Shown here piece after piece: positions 1-10,831 of a DNA stretch of 64,000 bases. The first letter of the stretch is position 1. Each line of letters starts with the position of its first letter. Location: NCBI GenBank assembly GCA_024734495.1, contig JALMQS010000070.1, forward strand, positions 15,748,306 through 15,812,305, written 5' to 3'. Position numbers and translations under genes: made by a program. The stretch is from Forficula auricularia. Its lineage: Eukaryota; Arthropoda; Insecta; Dermaptera; Forficulidae. Under the pieces are notes generated by a model. It was not told the origin of the DNA. It made no database searches and worked only from the letters and a program-made list of their open reading frames with translations.

Positions 1-238
1 TTCTTCAGAGTTCAAAGGATCAATGAAAGAAGCATGTAATAATTTTACTTCTTGTTTATTTTTTCAGTGCTCGGTGGTGTTGAGTATTGATAATGGAAAG
101 ACTAAACATAATTTCTTAACCCCAATGAGCACTGAAAAAGGAGACAAGAAGTAAAATTATTACATGGTTCCTTCATTGATCCTTTGAACCACGCAGAAGG
201 AGAGAAGATCCTCCAAAACGTCGGTTCAAAAGCTTCCA
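1..238. mobile_element. Penelope-type inverted repeat, cut by window start
   Basis: Positions 1-74 and about 122-189 are near-perfect inverted arms sharing GTTCAAAGGATCAATGAA. Both ends lead into a decayed hammerhead motif: on the plus strand at 183-230, stem I (TTTGAACC with GGTTCAAA) is intact and AACGTCGG is present, but the CUGANGA box and the GAAA box are mutated. On the minus strand positions 1-8 read TTCTTCAG, the complement of CTGAAGAA. The arrangement matches the complete inverted pair at 11.8 kb. The left part of the element lies outside the window. Confidence 0.6.
183..230 (+). ncRNA. Decayed hammerhead ribozyme motif
   Basis: Stem I is an 8-bp perfect helix, TTTGAACC (183-190) with GGTTCAAA (223-230). 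Between them lie a GGAG...CTCC stem II and AACGTC. The CUGANGA box reads CAGAAGG and GAAA reads CAAAA, so the motif is probably inactive. The surviving stem and cleavage-site region show common descent with the intact copies at 11.8 kb. Confidence 0.5.
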
Positions 239-336
239 ATAAATACTCTTTTTACTGGAAAAAAATTCTTATATATTCCTGGATTGTCTTCCATTAATTG
301 CTCAGTTATTGAATTATGAGTTTGAGATTTTAGCGA

Positions 337-1050
337 TTAAGGTAGTTCTTTCACAAAAAAGAAGTCTTCGAATCTTGGAATATAAGTTATTAAAAGCATA
401 ATACACACACTGTTAAAATTTGAAGACGATTTACCACATCAAACATGAAATAATTGCAATTAAAAATGAAATTTTTACATATGGTAAGTATGGCAAAGGG
501 TGGGAAAATGATCATTATTTTATTTTTTTCATTGAAAGACTTTCACCATCTTGATGAAAAACTAATATTTGTTAGAATAATATATTCGGAGTAACTTAAA
601 AAGGGGGTTCGGTAGGCTAGGCGGTAGCGTGACAGCGAGCTAACCAGGGACCCGGGTTCGAATCCGACTCGAGGCAGCCAGCTAAAATCTGACCCCCGGG
701 TGTAGAGACAAATTTTAAAAATATAGCTAGTATCGTAATTGGGCTTATGGCTAGAAAGGCCGAAGAGCCAAAAAAAAAAAAAAAAAAAAACTTAAAAACA
801 ATTGAAATTATTTACCATGTATTTTTGATAAAAAAAAACAAAAAAAAACATGTTTGGGCGATTATTTTTAGTGGAGGGGATATAAGTTCAATGGCTTGGA
901 AACGATCCATTCATAAAGAGAATATAGTAGTGTAAAAAGTACTTTCACGTTAAAAAAACATAACCTAAAATTTTAGCACCATTCATATTTATAGAATGGT
1001 TACGAGGCTACAACTTTTAGTGTGGATTGTCGCGAAAAGAACCTTCTTAA
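337..1050. mobile_element. TTAA-flanked DNA transposon relic (copy A), split by a SINE
   Basis: The element begins TTAAGGTAGTTCTTTC and ends in the inverse, GAAAAGAACCTTCTTAA. It has no coding capacity. It aligns end to end, inverted, with the element at 53,408-55,919; the differences are the SINE here (603-788) and the Penelope and hAT-MITE insertions there. Five related copies in the window are all bounded by TTAA, as for piggyBac-like elements, so a non-autonomous piggyBac-type element is the best guess. No transposase is present to prove the superfamily. Confidence 0.7.
603..788 (+). mobile_element. tRNA-derived SINE
   Basis: The head is tRNA-like, with an A-box-like region near 614-635 and a canonical B box GGTTCGAATCC at 655-665, followed by a unique body and a poly(A) tail at 771-788. 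A perfect 10-bp target duplication AACTTAAAAA flanks it (593-602 and 789-798). The copy at 53.4 kb of the host element lacks this SINE and shows the empty site. Pol III transcription would start upstream of the A box; the poly(A) tail implies LINE-assisted retroposition. Confidence 0.9.
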
Positions 1051-1498
1051 ATAGGAAGAAAAGAGATAAGAATGGAAGATAGAAAGAAAGATAGTGAGAA
1101 AGAGAATGTGAAGAAGAAAAGGCTTGTGGGTAAGGCTGAATAGAATAGGTAAGGATTGCGAATTGTGTGTTGTTGGCAATGCCAATGGATAGTTGAGGTG
1201 TTAAGGTGGAATGTTGGTGACTTTATCGGTCATGAGGTGGGCTTTGATGGCTTTGCTGACCGAGACATTCACCTCTGTGCCTCTGGCTGGCTGCAAGCCG
1301 ACTCTCACTCTCCGGAGGCCCTGACCCAGCGGCCAGGGCAAACCAGGAAGAACAAACCTACCAGTGAAATGAAATCAGCCAAGGGCGAGGCCGAACTCAT
1401 CCCGGCTTCGGGATAGTCAACACCAACCCTAGAACTCTTTCCCATTTCTATTTCTAATTAAAACAAAAAAGAAACAAAGTGCGAGGCTAGCTCACACA
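1051..1498. other. GC-richer stretch, no recognised gene
   Basis: A purine-rich run (1060-1130) is followed by about 280 bp (1150-1430) that is clearly more GC-rich than its surroundings. It has an open 86-codon frame on the plus strand, but the translation shows no family motif. The composition resembles the 5' end of a LINE or a promoter-type segment; I cannot identify it. Confidence 0.3.
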
Positions 1499-1500
1499 TT

Positions 1501-2294
1501 AAGGGCCGGTTGTATGTCGCAAAGTAAATGCTTTTTACCACTAACCATGGGTAGATGGTACATGGAGGGGCTGGGATGGCCAATCAGATGACAGGAACTT
1601 TCAGTGCCTATCATCTGATTGGCCATCCCAGCCCCTCCATGTACCATCTACCATTGGTTAGTGGTAAAAGCATTTAGGGCCAGTTGTATGTCGGTTTGTA
1701 AAGTCTTTGTTAAAGTTAACAAAGAGTAAATCCTTAGTATTCACCTTGTGCCCGACGGGATGGCCAATCAGATGAAAGTACGTTCTAAGGTTTTACCCTT
1801 TGTCAAAGTTTACAAAGACTTTACAAACCGACATACAACTGGGTCTAAGGGCCGGTTGTATGTCGCAAAGTAAATGCTTTTTACCACTAACACAGGGTAG
1901 ATGGTAAATGGAGGGGCTGGGATGGCCAATCAGATGATAGGCACTGAAAGTTCCTGTCATCTGATTCGCCATCCCAGACCCTCCATTTACCATCTACCCT
2001 GTGTTAGTGGTAAAAATCATTTAGGGCCAGTTGTATGTCGGTTTGTAAAGTCTTTGTTAAAGTTAACAAAGAGTATATCCTTAGTATTCACCTTGTGCCC
2101 GACGGGATGGCCAATCAGATGAAAGTGCTTTCTAAGGTTTTACCCTTTGTCAAAGTTTACAAAGACTTTACAAACCGACATACAAGGGCCGGTTGTATGT
2201 CGCAAAGTAAATGCTTTTTACCACTAACACAGGGTAGATGGTAAATGGAGGGACTGGGATGGCCAATCAGATGACAGGCACTGACCGGCCCTTA
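1501..2294. mobile_element. Tandem array of hairpin MITEs (types A and B)
   Basis: Two hairpin MITE types share the terminus GGGCC(G/A)GTTGTATGTCG and are flanked by TTA or TAA, the 3-bp target typical of PIF/Harbinger (Tourist-like) MITEs. Type A (GCAAAGTAAATGC...) occurs at 1503-1676, 1849-2023 and 2186-2292 (truncated). Type B (GTTTGTAAAGTC...) occurs at 1677-1845 and 2024-2185. The A copies lack their right terminus where B joins, so the array is about 2.3 tandem copies of one composite A-B unit of about 340 bp. Related single copies lie at 17.1, 28.0 and 39.2 kb. Confidence 0.8.
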
Positions 2295-3085
2295 GCGTTA
2301 ATTGAAGTGGCAGATTCACTGTAAGACCTGGGGCGGATGACCAAGATATCTCAGGGGAAGTAATCATTTCTACAAAACTTGAAGTGAATTCAATGAAATT
2401 AATTTGTTTCATAATAAAATTTTTATTGAAGGAGGCAATAAAAGAGTGTGTCTTCTGCTGGAATTCCACATATTGCCTCAAAAGATTGCAAAATAGCATT
2501 TTGGCACTTGGATTGAATTCTCAGGGTGGCAACAGCCCTTCTGACATAAAAACCTTTCTAATAACATCTTAGATAATCTTCGAAAATTGAATTTGAATCG
2601 ATATTTTCGCGGTTAAATTGGAAAAGTGAGGGACTACTTCATTAGTGTATATGACTTCAAGGAAGGGTCTTTCGAGATTCATAGAGGGCCGAATCTTCTT
2701 GGTTCGCCACTTCATGCATTTGATTTAATTTTAAAAAAATCAAATTAACTAGAATAGATTAAAAAAAAACATTTTTCCAAAATTCGAAAAACTAATTTCT
2801 CGTATGTTTCGCACTTCAACTTTAGGTAAATAAATTTAAAATTATCATTATATAATACCCTACCACATCACTCGCACCGTCACCTCCACCCTCGCCCCCG
2901 TCCCCTCACCCAGTTTTTGCATTTGTGGCCCACAGATTATGTATATATATGTATAGGTATATAAATAAATACCGTATAATATTTTTTTTAATTAAAGAAC
3001 AATTTTTGAGTTCATCAATTAAATTGCCAAATTCCAATATAGTAAAAATACGTTTGTGGGATTTAAAAACTCGATTTTTAATTAA
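2295..3085. other. Intergenic, low complexity, one short dispersed repeat
   Basis: No gene is visible. Positions 2421-2468 match the GAAGGAGACAATAAAA / TCTTCTGCTGGAATT repeat that is a hairpin at 12.69 and 59.13 kb. Positions 2505-2550 match a SINE-like segment (CCCTTCTGACAT) also seen at 35.63 and 40.42 kb. The rest is AT-rich. Confidence 0.5.
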
Positions 3086-3088
3086 TTA

Positions 3089-3312
3089 ATTTTTTTTTTT
3101 TTTTTTTTTAAATTTTATTAAACCAATTATTTTACATTAATTAAGGTATACATTGTATTTTTTGCTTCGATTCCGGAGATTACTTCTCCACCATCGAGTG
3201 TCCTTATTCATCTTTAGTCCTTGTTTTTAATAAGAGGAAAAATCTAATTAGATAAAAAACCTCTTTTCCGATAATTATTTCAATTCCATTATTCCCCAAT
3301 CAAGTCGATTGG
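3089..3312 (-). mobile_element. Retroposed poly(A) sequence, tandem copy 1
   Basis: On the minus strand this about 220-bp unit ends in AATAAAATTT followed by a long poly(A), the layout of a retroposed polyadenylated transcript or a SINE without a visible tRNA head. It contains an internal hairpin (AAGAGG...CCTCTT). It is nearly identical to the unit at 3,349-3,572 in the same orientation. No coding frame is seen and its source gene is unknown. Confidence 0.6.
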
Positions 3313-3348
3313 TAATGATTAATTTCATCAATCAATACCAATCAATTA

Positions 3349-3572
3349 ATTTTTTTTTTTTTTTTTTATAAATTTTATTAAACCAATTATTTTACATTAA
3401 TTAATGTATACATTGTATTTTTTGCTTCGATTCCGGAGATAACTTCTCCAACATCGAGTGTCCTTATTCATCTTTAGTCCTTATTTTTAATAAGAGGAAA
3501 AATCTAATTAGATAAAAAACCTCTTTTCCGATAATTATTTCAATTCCATTATTCCCCAATCAAGTCGATTGG
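3349..3572 (-). mobile_element. Retroposed poly(A) sequence, tandem copy 2
   Basis: This is the second copy of the preceding unit, differing at only a few positions. Both T-runs are preceded by ATTAATT-type sequence, so either two insertions used similar target sites or one insertion was duplicated together with its flank. Confidence 0.6.
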
Positions 3573-3642
3573 TTCTTTTTTCTATCCTCTCCTCTCTCCT
3601 TCAATCATCATTAAATTTCCTAACTTTAAATATATTTAATAA

Positions 3643-3923
3643 AATTTGTAATGATCTATTAGTGGAATTTAAAATTAAAAACCCAATTAATAATTAAAAT
3701 GAAATTGAATAAAAATGAAAATATACATTTTTATCGATACAACCACCTGTGAATAATTATTTCAATTAACAAAAAACCCATCAAAAACAACTTAGCCGAA
3801 GATGAGACCGTGACAGATCGAATTGTTATCAACCCAAAAACCCCCTAACCTGTGAATTTGATCCAAATCGTTAGAGCCGTTTTCGAGAACTCGATTGGAT
3901 ATATATACAAGAATTGCTCATTT
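3643..3923. repeat. Dispersed repeat, copy 1 (inverted copy at 5.8 kb)
   Basis: This is the reverse complement of 5,805-6,090, with small gaps. Shared blocks include ATATACAAGAATTGCTC and ACCGTGACAGATCGAATTGT. Neither copy has coding capacity. The unit's ends are uncertain. Confidence 0.65.
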
Positions 3924-5495
3924 AATAATATAAGATTAATATTAATGTTTCCTTTTTTTTGAGAAATGTTTTATTTATTGAACACTAGTGAAATGAATGA
4001 TCTCGAATCTAAAATAATTCATATAATCAATAATATTAATCAGAGTAAAGTTTTCCAAATGACTAAACATATAAAAGGAGCAGAGCATTGTTATATGGCA
4101 TATTATGGTGCTGAGGAAACCCAATGAGTTTTATCGAATGGATCGCGTGACTTTGGATTGGAATGGACGCGTTGGATCTTTCTTTATTCAAATGAAGAAT
4201 GATCAATGAGTGCGTGAATAAATAAAATGCGCAAAGGCGATTTTCCTGCTGATGAATTGTCCCCTAAGTGAAGGGGACACAACGCAACGTGGCAAAGTCG
4301 ATATTTATAAATGTCATCGAAATAACAGGGTGACAGATGCCTCAGTGAATATATACATCGCGCATTTTCAATAAATATGGAATATTATGTAATATTTCCA
4401 CTTGGTAGTATAAAAGACTACTATATTATTTATTTACGCACGGAAACACATACTTAGTCGGAAGAGTTTGGTGGGAACAGGGGACTTGGTCAGGAATATC
4501 TGATGTCAGGGACATCAGTAAGAGAGCCCCCCCCCCCCTGGAATCTTCTTAAAATAAACTAAAAAAAAGCAACTGGTGTGTTCACTACACGACTTTCACA
4601 TTTTCATTTATTTGAAGTAATCGCGACACTACTAATTTACACCCCCTTCCTTTATTTTTTTTTTTTTTTATTTTCTCAAAAATAACGCTAACGATTTTTT
4701 TTTAAATTAGTGTATTTATCAAGTGTCATGAGTTATTAGTTGTGTCAAATTTTTAATCCGATTGAATTAAAGGAAGGGGTTGAAAATTAGAGTGTCGTAA
4801 AATAAATATTTTAATCGTTCATATCTTGTCTTCGGAAAGTCGCAGAGCCTTGAAATTTGAAACTCAATCTATCTAGAGTCTACAAGAACTATAACAAGAT
4901 TTTGGCTAAAATAGAACAAACATTAATCTCAGAGCCACGAAATTCGAAACTTTGGCTCGATATAGGCTAGAAGGGGTACACCAAGTTTTTGATTGAAATC
5001 GGAACACCGGAAGTTGACATTTACATGAAATATTTTTTGTTTTTTTTGATTTTCTCAAAAACCGCACTAACGATTTTGTTTTGTCTAACGAGGTGTTTCT
5101 ACACTGTAGTCTTGAAGGTTTGAAGTTATAACTGCCTGTAAACGTGGAAACAGGGAGAGAGTTCCAGTTCCTTGTAGTAATGGGGATATATTTTAAATTT
5201 AAAAAATACTAGATCTACTTAATAAGGATCTTTAAAGAAAACAGTTCATGATAAAAACACATTTTTTTATTTTCGAATCCACAAAAATTCGAGATTTCCT
5301 CTAAAACAGAAGTTCCCAAACTATGCGCCACGAAGCTTAATTGAAGCAAGACATTTGGTCTAACTAGACAAAATACAAAGTGAGAAGCTAAACATTTATT
5401 TATTATTCATTTTTATCTCTTACTTACGATTAAACATACATAAACCGGAAAAATTTAATTTTGACACCATCGAAAAAATCAGAAATGTATACAAA
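3924..5495. other. No gene; repeats and a C12 run
   Basis: AT-rich sequence with no convincing frame. It includes a run of 12 C (4,527-4,538). Positions 4,772-4,880 are repeated directly at 6,238-6,348 (shared block TCGGAAAGTCGCAGAGCC), with a diverged relative at 59,595-59,700. The stretch 4,080-4,460 is somewhat more complex but shows no family motif. Confidence 0.4.
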
Positions 5496-5600
5496 GTTTT
5501 TTTTTTTTTTTTATGATAATGATGAGAGAAGGAGTTACACCAAAAAAGGTGCAACCCCTAAAGGCCTGGGTTGGCCCCTCCATCGTGAAAAGAAGTGTCC
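5496..5600 (-). mobile_element. SINE/LINE 3' end with poly(A) tail
   Basis: Read on the minus strand, this is GGAGGGGCCAACCCAGGCC..., a GGGGTTGCACC segment, CTCCTTCTCTCATC and a poly(A) tail. The same 3' end closes the tRNA-derived SINE at 21,789-22,148, and a diverged copy lies at 59,364-59,460. The 5' part is truncated. Confidence 0.6.
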
Positions 5601-5690
5601 CCTCTGTGGTCTAAATCTTTGATTTTCACAGAAAAATAAACTATTCATTCCGAATATATTTTTATCGATTCTAATACAAGAGTATTTAGA

Positions 5691-5760
5691 GCAGAGGTCG
5701 GGGAACTTTTTAGCTATTACTCCCAAAATATTTTTCCATAGGTCGCTATTACACCTACAT
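5691..5760. mobile_element. Possible hAT terminus
   Basis: CAGAGGTCGGGGAACTTTTT resembles hAT terminal repeats of the CAGGGGTCGGCAAAC type. I found no matching right end nearby, so this is a solitary terminus or a coincidence. Confidence 0.3.
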
Positions 5761-5804
5761 GAAAAGCAAAAAAAAAGCAGGGTAAATGTATCTTATCTTT
5801 TTAT

Positions 5805-6090
5805 ATTAAACGAGCAATTCTTGTATATATATTTAGAATCGGTGTGTCAAAAAAGGGCTCTAACGAGTTGGATGAAATTCACGGGCTAGGCGGGTTTTTG
5901 TGTTGACAATTCGATCTATCACGGTCTCATCTTCGGATAAGTTGTTTCTGATGGGTTTTTTGTTAATTGAAATAATTTTTCACAGGTCGTTTTTGGAATA
6001 AAAATTTATAATTACATTTCTTTCAATTTATTTTTAATAAAATTAATTGTTTTTTTTTATTTTAAATTGCACTAATAGATCATTACAAAT
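5805..6090. repeat. Dispersed repeat, copy 2
   Basis: Inverted copy of 3,643-3,923 (see that entry). Confidence 0.6.
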
Positions 6091-6237
6091 GTTATTATAT
6101 ATTAGAATTTGCCAATTTGATTAAATAAAGGTATTTTTCTATAAAATAATTTAATAGAATATCAATTTTATTCTCTTAAAAAATCCGACAATTCGAAGGA
6201 TCATACCTCCTTCTTCATGATTTAAAAAGGTCAAAAT

Positions 6238-6348
6238 AAGGGAAGGGGTGCAAATTAGTCATGTTCGAAAATAAATATTTTAATCGTTCATATCTCGTCT
6301 TCGGAAAGTCGCAGAGCCTTGAAATTTGAAACTTAAGCTATTTAGAAG
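6238..6348. repeat. Direct repeat of 4,772-4,880
   Basis: Shares GTTCATATC(T/C)TGTCTTCGG and the following TCGCAGAGCCTTGAAATTTG with the copy 1.5 kb upstream. It is followed at 6,358-6,380 by the short hairpin ACCGAGC-ATC-GCTCGGT, which could be a Helitron-type 3' hairpin, although no CTRRT end is visible. Confidence 0.5.
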
Positions 6349-6686
6349 CAAAAAGTTACCGAGCATCGCTCGGTGCTCCAGGCACTTATTTATTATTTAT
6401 TGAATTAATTGGAATTTACATGAAAACTCTCTGTAAGTAAATAAAAATTGTAAACATTAACATAATTCAAACGCTTTTACGTTTTAGAAAAATTATGTTG
6501 TTTCATTTTCGCTAAAATAACTTCAAAATTAGGACTTTTTGACATGAGCGCAATTTGAATACAATCCTCGGAATTCAGCCGATTTCTTGCCGGGTTTAAC
6601 TGACTGCTTTTTAAAATCAAAGATTTCACTGTCGATGGTAACAGAATTGTTTTTATTTTAGGTTAAAAAAGAAAAAAAAAGAAAAA

Positions 6687-6905
6687 TCATTCGAAATCTG
6701 TCCATAAACAAAGAAGTTATGCGTGAACATACATAAAAGAAGGTCCAATTCCAATGAAATTTAAACGGGGCCAATCGGGAACTAGACTGAACCCAATGCA
6801 AAAAGAACTATCAAAATCGGTTCACAATTGTCGAAGAAATCGAATAAAATACATACAAAAAAAAAATCAGTCGAATTGATGATAACCTCCTGCTTTTTTG
6901 AACTT
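6687..6905 (-). repeat. Fragment of C-repeat tail
   Basis: Shares AAACAAAGAAGTTA, ACTGAACCCAATGCAAAAA and the terminal CCTCCT-GCTTTTTTGAAC block with the tail of the C repeats at 9.5, 21.0 and 39.9 kb. The palindromic part is absent. Confidence 0.6.
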
Positions 6906-7708
6906 GGTTAAAAATTAAGAAATAAAAATGTGAAGTGATATTTTTATGATCTTTCTTTCTATCAACTAACATCAAATAATAATTGTTTGTTGAGAAGAAA
7001 GTACTGCAAAGTATATTATAAACCTGATGTAAAATCTTGGCTGTTCCTGTGTCAGCTTGACCTAGACTAGATCTAGGCGTTGACGTCCAACCACTTGTTG
7101 TGTGTCCAACGTGCATTCGAGATAACCGAAAGTCCTTTGGTACCCCCTTGTTTTATGCCAGGACCATTTGGCATCAGGGCCAAAACGGTCAACTAATTGA
7201 TGATATTTTATAATCTGGTTGTGGTTGATGGAAAATTCCAGTGAGAATGTGGATAAGTGGACGATAAGGGAGCGGCGTGTTTGCTTGCGTATCACTACCT
7301 ATAGAGACATTGGATTAGGCAACGGGACCCCGGCCCCTTCGAGAACGTTCGCTTGTCGATGTTTGTATTCAGGCTGCTGACGAGAAAACATCATCTAGAA
7401 CTTTTATTTATTGCTCATGAAAGGGAATCCAAATGAGGATCGAATCCATGAGAATAACTTTACCTCATTCGTAGTCCAACATCCTCTCTAAAGCAGTTCT
7501 GAGAAAACTATTTAGAGATCGCGGCTATTCAAAGGGTCACGGAAAAATTATTATCGGGCTTTGGAAGAAAAAGTGGGAAATTTCCAAGATTCGGAATCCT
7601 CTCGAAGATTTAACAATTTTATCATCGAAAAGTTTGAGATTAATGTTGAAACTTGGTAGACAGGTGCAGCATTTTTATTAGTCAAATTTCACCTAATTAG
7701 ATACCCCT
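6906..7708. other. No recognised gene
   Basis: There is an open frame of about 77 codons on the minus strand at 7,062-7,295, but its translation has no motif I recognise and the flanks show no splice-site logic. The remainder is AT-rich with no repeat I can match inside the window. Confidence 0.3.
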
Positions 7709-7757
7709 TGATCAAAAGTTTCAGGAATTTATTCAGAAAATCAAAATTACAAATTTA

Positions 7758-7946
7758 TTAATCAAAATCGATATTGTCTCCTTCAAAGTACTCCTCATCG
7801 ACTGCAACGCACTTATGCCAGGGTTTGATCCAATCCTCAAAACATTTTTTATATTCGGTTTTCGGTTTGGCCATCAGTGCTGTCTTCGATTTTTTCATTA
7901 TCTCCTCTTGGCTGCTAAAACGCGTTTCCCGGAGCAATTTTTTGAG
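7758..7946 (-). pseudogene. Mariner/Tc1-type transposase, C-terminal fragment
   Basis: About 62 in-frame codons ending in KCFEDWIKPWHKCVAVDEEY then FEGDN...stop. This is the standard mariner/IS630 C-terminus (W-x2-CI-x4-G-x-YFEGD type), preceded by the helix that normally follows the third catalytic acid. The catalytic DD(D/E) core is missing, so the fragment cannot transpose. It lies in the left arm of the foldback. The reading frame is intact over this length, suggesting moderate age. Confidence 0.75.
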
Positions 7947-7999
7947 TCGACTGAACAGGAAGAAAACCGAGTGTAAAAATGTTTCGAGGATTGGATCAG

Positions 8000-8070
8000 G
8001 CGCTGGAATAAGTGCCCTGCACTCGATGGAGAGTACTTTGAATGGGACAATATCAACTTTGATGAATAAA
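8000..8070 (+). pseudogene. Mariner transposase C-terminal fragment, second copy
   Basis: The plus-strand frame reads KCFEDWIRRWNKCPALDGEY and continues FEWDN...stop, homologous to the opposite arm at 7,758-7,946. A stop precedes KCFEDW in frame, so only the last 30 or so codons remain. Confidence 0.7.
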
Positions 8071-8116
8071 TTTGTATTTTTGATTTTCTGAATAAATTCC
8101 TGAAACTTTTTGATTA

Positions 8117-8760
8117 AGGTAGAATGTTTATACCTAACTCCTTCTAGCATATTTCGAGCTTAAGTTTCGAATTTCGTAGCTCTGAGACTTATGGTTGCGA
8201 AAAGCAAGGGGTATATACGTACATACGTACATAAGTACGCACTGACCAATGGGTTTTTGGCCCCTTTTTGACCTCTGGGGACCATAATATCCAATTTTAT
8301 GTCCCAAATCCGGTTTCCAACTATTAGGCATCGATTCCTTCCACCTAGAAGTTACAAAATTAAATTTACCTTTTTCATCTCTGAGATACAAGCTCTCAAA
8401 GAGTCAGGACCCGGACAGGGCATCGCAATACTTCCATATTATATTCTATGAATATAAATGTGAAAGTAAAAAGTATGGAACAATATTGGTGGGTGAATAT
8501 GACAATGAATATCACGATGAAAATTCGCCAACAAATCCAGAGTTTGTTGACCTATTCAAATAAGCTCCCTTTTAGCACAGTTTAAGTGGAACGTAGAAGT
8601 TGCTTAAAAGGTATTTTAAGCGATTATAGGCATAATTTTAAAGGAAAAAAATACATTATTGTTAATTTGAATAATAATAAACATAAAATATAAGTTATTT
8701 AATTAATCACTACCCTTAAGTTATGTTTTATTTTTCTTAATTTGTTAATTTAAATATTAG
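8117..8760. other. No recognised gene
   Basis: AT-rich; no long frame with coding character and no internal repeat seen. Confidence 0.3.
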
Positions 8761-9284
8761 TCCCGTCTTAGGTCGACCTTCACCTATCGAATCGAGTTTC
8801 CTAATGAAATTAATATTTTGATAATATAATGTATTAATAAACAAAACTTGATAGGGTCGACATCCAATTTCCCTGCATAGCTATTTTTAATAAAAAAATT
8901 AAAGTCGTTAATTTTATTACATAAATGTAGTTATCGAGTTTCCGAATAAATATATTACCAATCGAGAGTAAAATATGTATATAAAATGCCAAAGTTGGGT
9001 CGCTATCTTTTTTCCTTGGATAACTCCAGGTAGACAGGGTATCAACAGGTAACTACGAATTAGTATTTTGTAGTTATAGAGTTTCCTTTATTGTTATATA
9101 TGAAAATGTAGATATTTAAAAAAATACAATAAAATAAATAAATAAATAAGTATAATAAATCAGATAAAATAGCTATGCAGGGAAATTGGATGTCGAGCCT
9201 TTCAAGTTTTGTTTATTAATACATTATAACATTATTATCAAAATATTAAGAAATTCGATAGGTGAAGGTCCACCTAAGTCGGGA
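8761..9284. mobile_element. Foldback element F, uninterrupted copy
   Basis: Terminal inverted repeats of about 125 bp (8,762-8,895 and 9,160-9,283) begin CCCG(A/T)CTTAGGTCGACCTTC and end at GGGAAATTGGATGTCG. The spacer contains (AAAT)n. Non-coding. A second copy at 20,226-21,402 has the same arms and spacer but contains a C repeat, so this copy shows the empty site. Confidence 0.8.
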
Positions 9285-9547
9285 ATTTGTACTATATATT
9301 TATTTTTAAATAGCTTAAAATGTAGTAATTATTGAAATTAGTAAATTAGAACAAACCAAACCAATTTTATCGTGCACATTTCATGGTTTTACTGAACACC
9401 TCTACATATTTCATGATTTTTAATTGCACATTTTTATACTTTTTACAATACAAAAATCCGAAATATACTTATTAGTAATATGTGTTTTAGGGTGAAAGAA
9501 ATATGTGTATGTTTAGTGCAATCAAGCCTAGAAGACATTTTATTAAT

Positions 9548-10428
9548 CGACTTCAAAAAAGGAGGAGGTTCTCAATTCGACTGATTTTTTTTTTTTTTTT
9601 TTGTCTATGTTATCTGATATCTTCGCCAATTGTGAACCGATTTTGATGATTTTTTTGCATTTGGCTCAGTCTAGTTTCCCATTGGTCCCGTTTTTTTTTC
9701 ATCGGTATTGGACCTTTTTTGCTAAGTTTGTTTAGGCATAGCTTCTTTGTTTATGAACCGATTTCGTTGACTCTTTTTATATTCGAAAGAGGGTACCTTA
9801 GGTGGTCCCATATTAATTTGGTTAAATTCTGATGATATGATCAATGGCGAAATAACGTAAATCTCCAATTCTTATGAGAAAATAATCGAAATTATAATAA
9901 ATAAAATCTTTTATAAAAAAATCAATCTTAAAACGTTCATTTAAAACCCTCAAACGTTACTATAGAATTTCTATATTTATGAATTTAATTTTATTAACAT
10001 TTTCTGATTAATTCGCCCGACCCTTTCTCTTAAGAGATGTATGCAAGGTATTATATTAAGTCACTATTAATAACTTCACTAAAAGAGAAAAAATAAAAAT
10101 AATTTTTATAAAAAAATATAATAAAACTCAAAAATAAAATAAAATGCACTGGTATAAAATAATTATCTAATTTAGTTACAACTAAACGACGAAATATTTA
10201 CATGAAATCACTTTTTGAAGTCGGTGCTAAACAAACTAAATAAGCGAGATTATCCGCCAATCGAACTAAGTGAAATCCGTCGAGTTTGATTCATAAAATG
10301 TATATGTTTGGCACCGTCTTCAAAAAGTGATTTCATGTAAATATTTCGTCGTTTAGTTGTAACTAAATTAGATAATTATTTTATACCTTTTAGTGCATTT
10401 TATTTGATTTTTGAGTTTTATTATAGCC
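9548..10428 (-). repeat. C repeat, copy 1 (tail plus palindrome)
   Basis: Begins CGACTTCAAAAAAGGAGGAG, continues through a tail shared with 6.69, 21.0 and 39.9 kb, and ends in a large palindrome (about 10,120-10,428) whose arms share GTTACAACTAAACGACG and GAAATCACTTTTTGAAGTCG. No protein is encoded. The family is unknown; it could be a foldback or a non-autonomous derivative of a larger element. Confidence 0.7.
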
Positions 10429-10831
10429 GATTAAATTTGTCCATTGTATGTAAGGTAATTGTCAAATGTTAGTTAAAAAGATATGGGGAATCCCGGAACT
10501 TAAGAAATGAATTCAATCAAATTGTCTTGTCCCTTCCCTTTTCCTTTCAATCGTAACTGAAGTGTCGCTTCTCCGTTGTTAGCGCATGGGGTCATTCGAG
10601 AGGGAAGCAACCTGACCAGTGGGGGGGACATTCCAAGACTTCAGAACAACCGTTATTTTCCAAGTAACTTGAATATTACATAAATTTTTTCACACTTCTA
10701 ATTGTTCCTGACATCTTTTATAATCTAGAACGAATGGAACTCTTGCCTTTTGTAATTTTCATAAAACACAACGACACACTTTGCAAAAAGCAAACATCGA
10801 AAAATTTCAAATTTAATTTCAGAAATAATAA
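10429..10831. other. No recognised gene
   Basis: Includes a G7 run near 10,621-10,627 and a moderately complex stretch at 10,490-10,620, but no frame or repeat that I can assign. Confidence 0.3.

Larger units (their letters stand above)
7709..8116. mobile_element. Head-to-head mariner foldback
   Basis: Two copies of a mariner 3' end are joined head to head: arm 7,709-7,860 is the inverse of arm 7,968-8,116. Both arms carry the transposase C-terminus, on the minus strand in the left arm (stop at 7,758) and on the plus strand in the right arm. The left copy retains more coding sequence, to about 7,946. This derivative probably arose by truncation and inverted duplication. Confidence 0.75.

Noticed and set aside
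1156..2499. Several plus and minus frames of 60-90 codons
   Set aside because: They run across palindromic MITE units and repeat with them in different phases; no protein character.
4245..4280. CTGATGA resembling a hammerhead start
   Set aside because: No GAAA or stem III follows in the required positions.
7062..7295. 77-codon minus-strand frame
   Set aside because: No recognisable motif or splice context.
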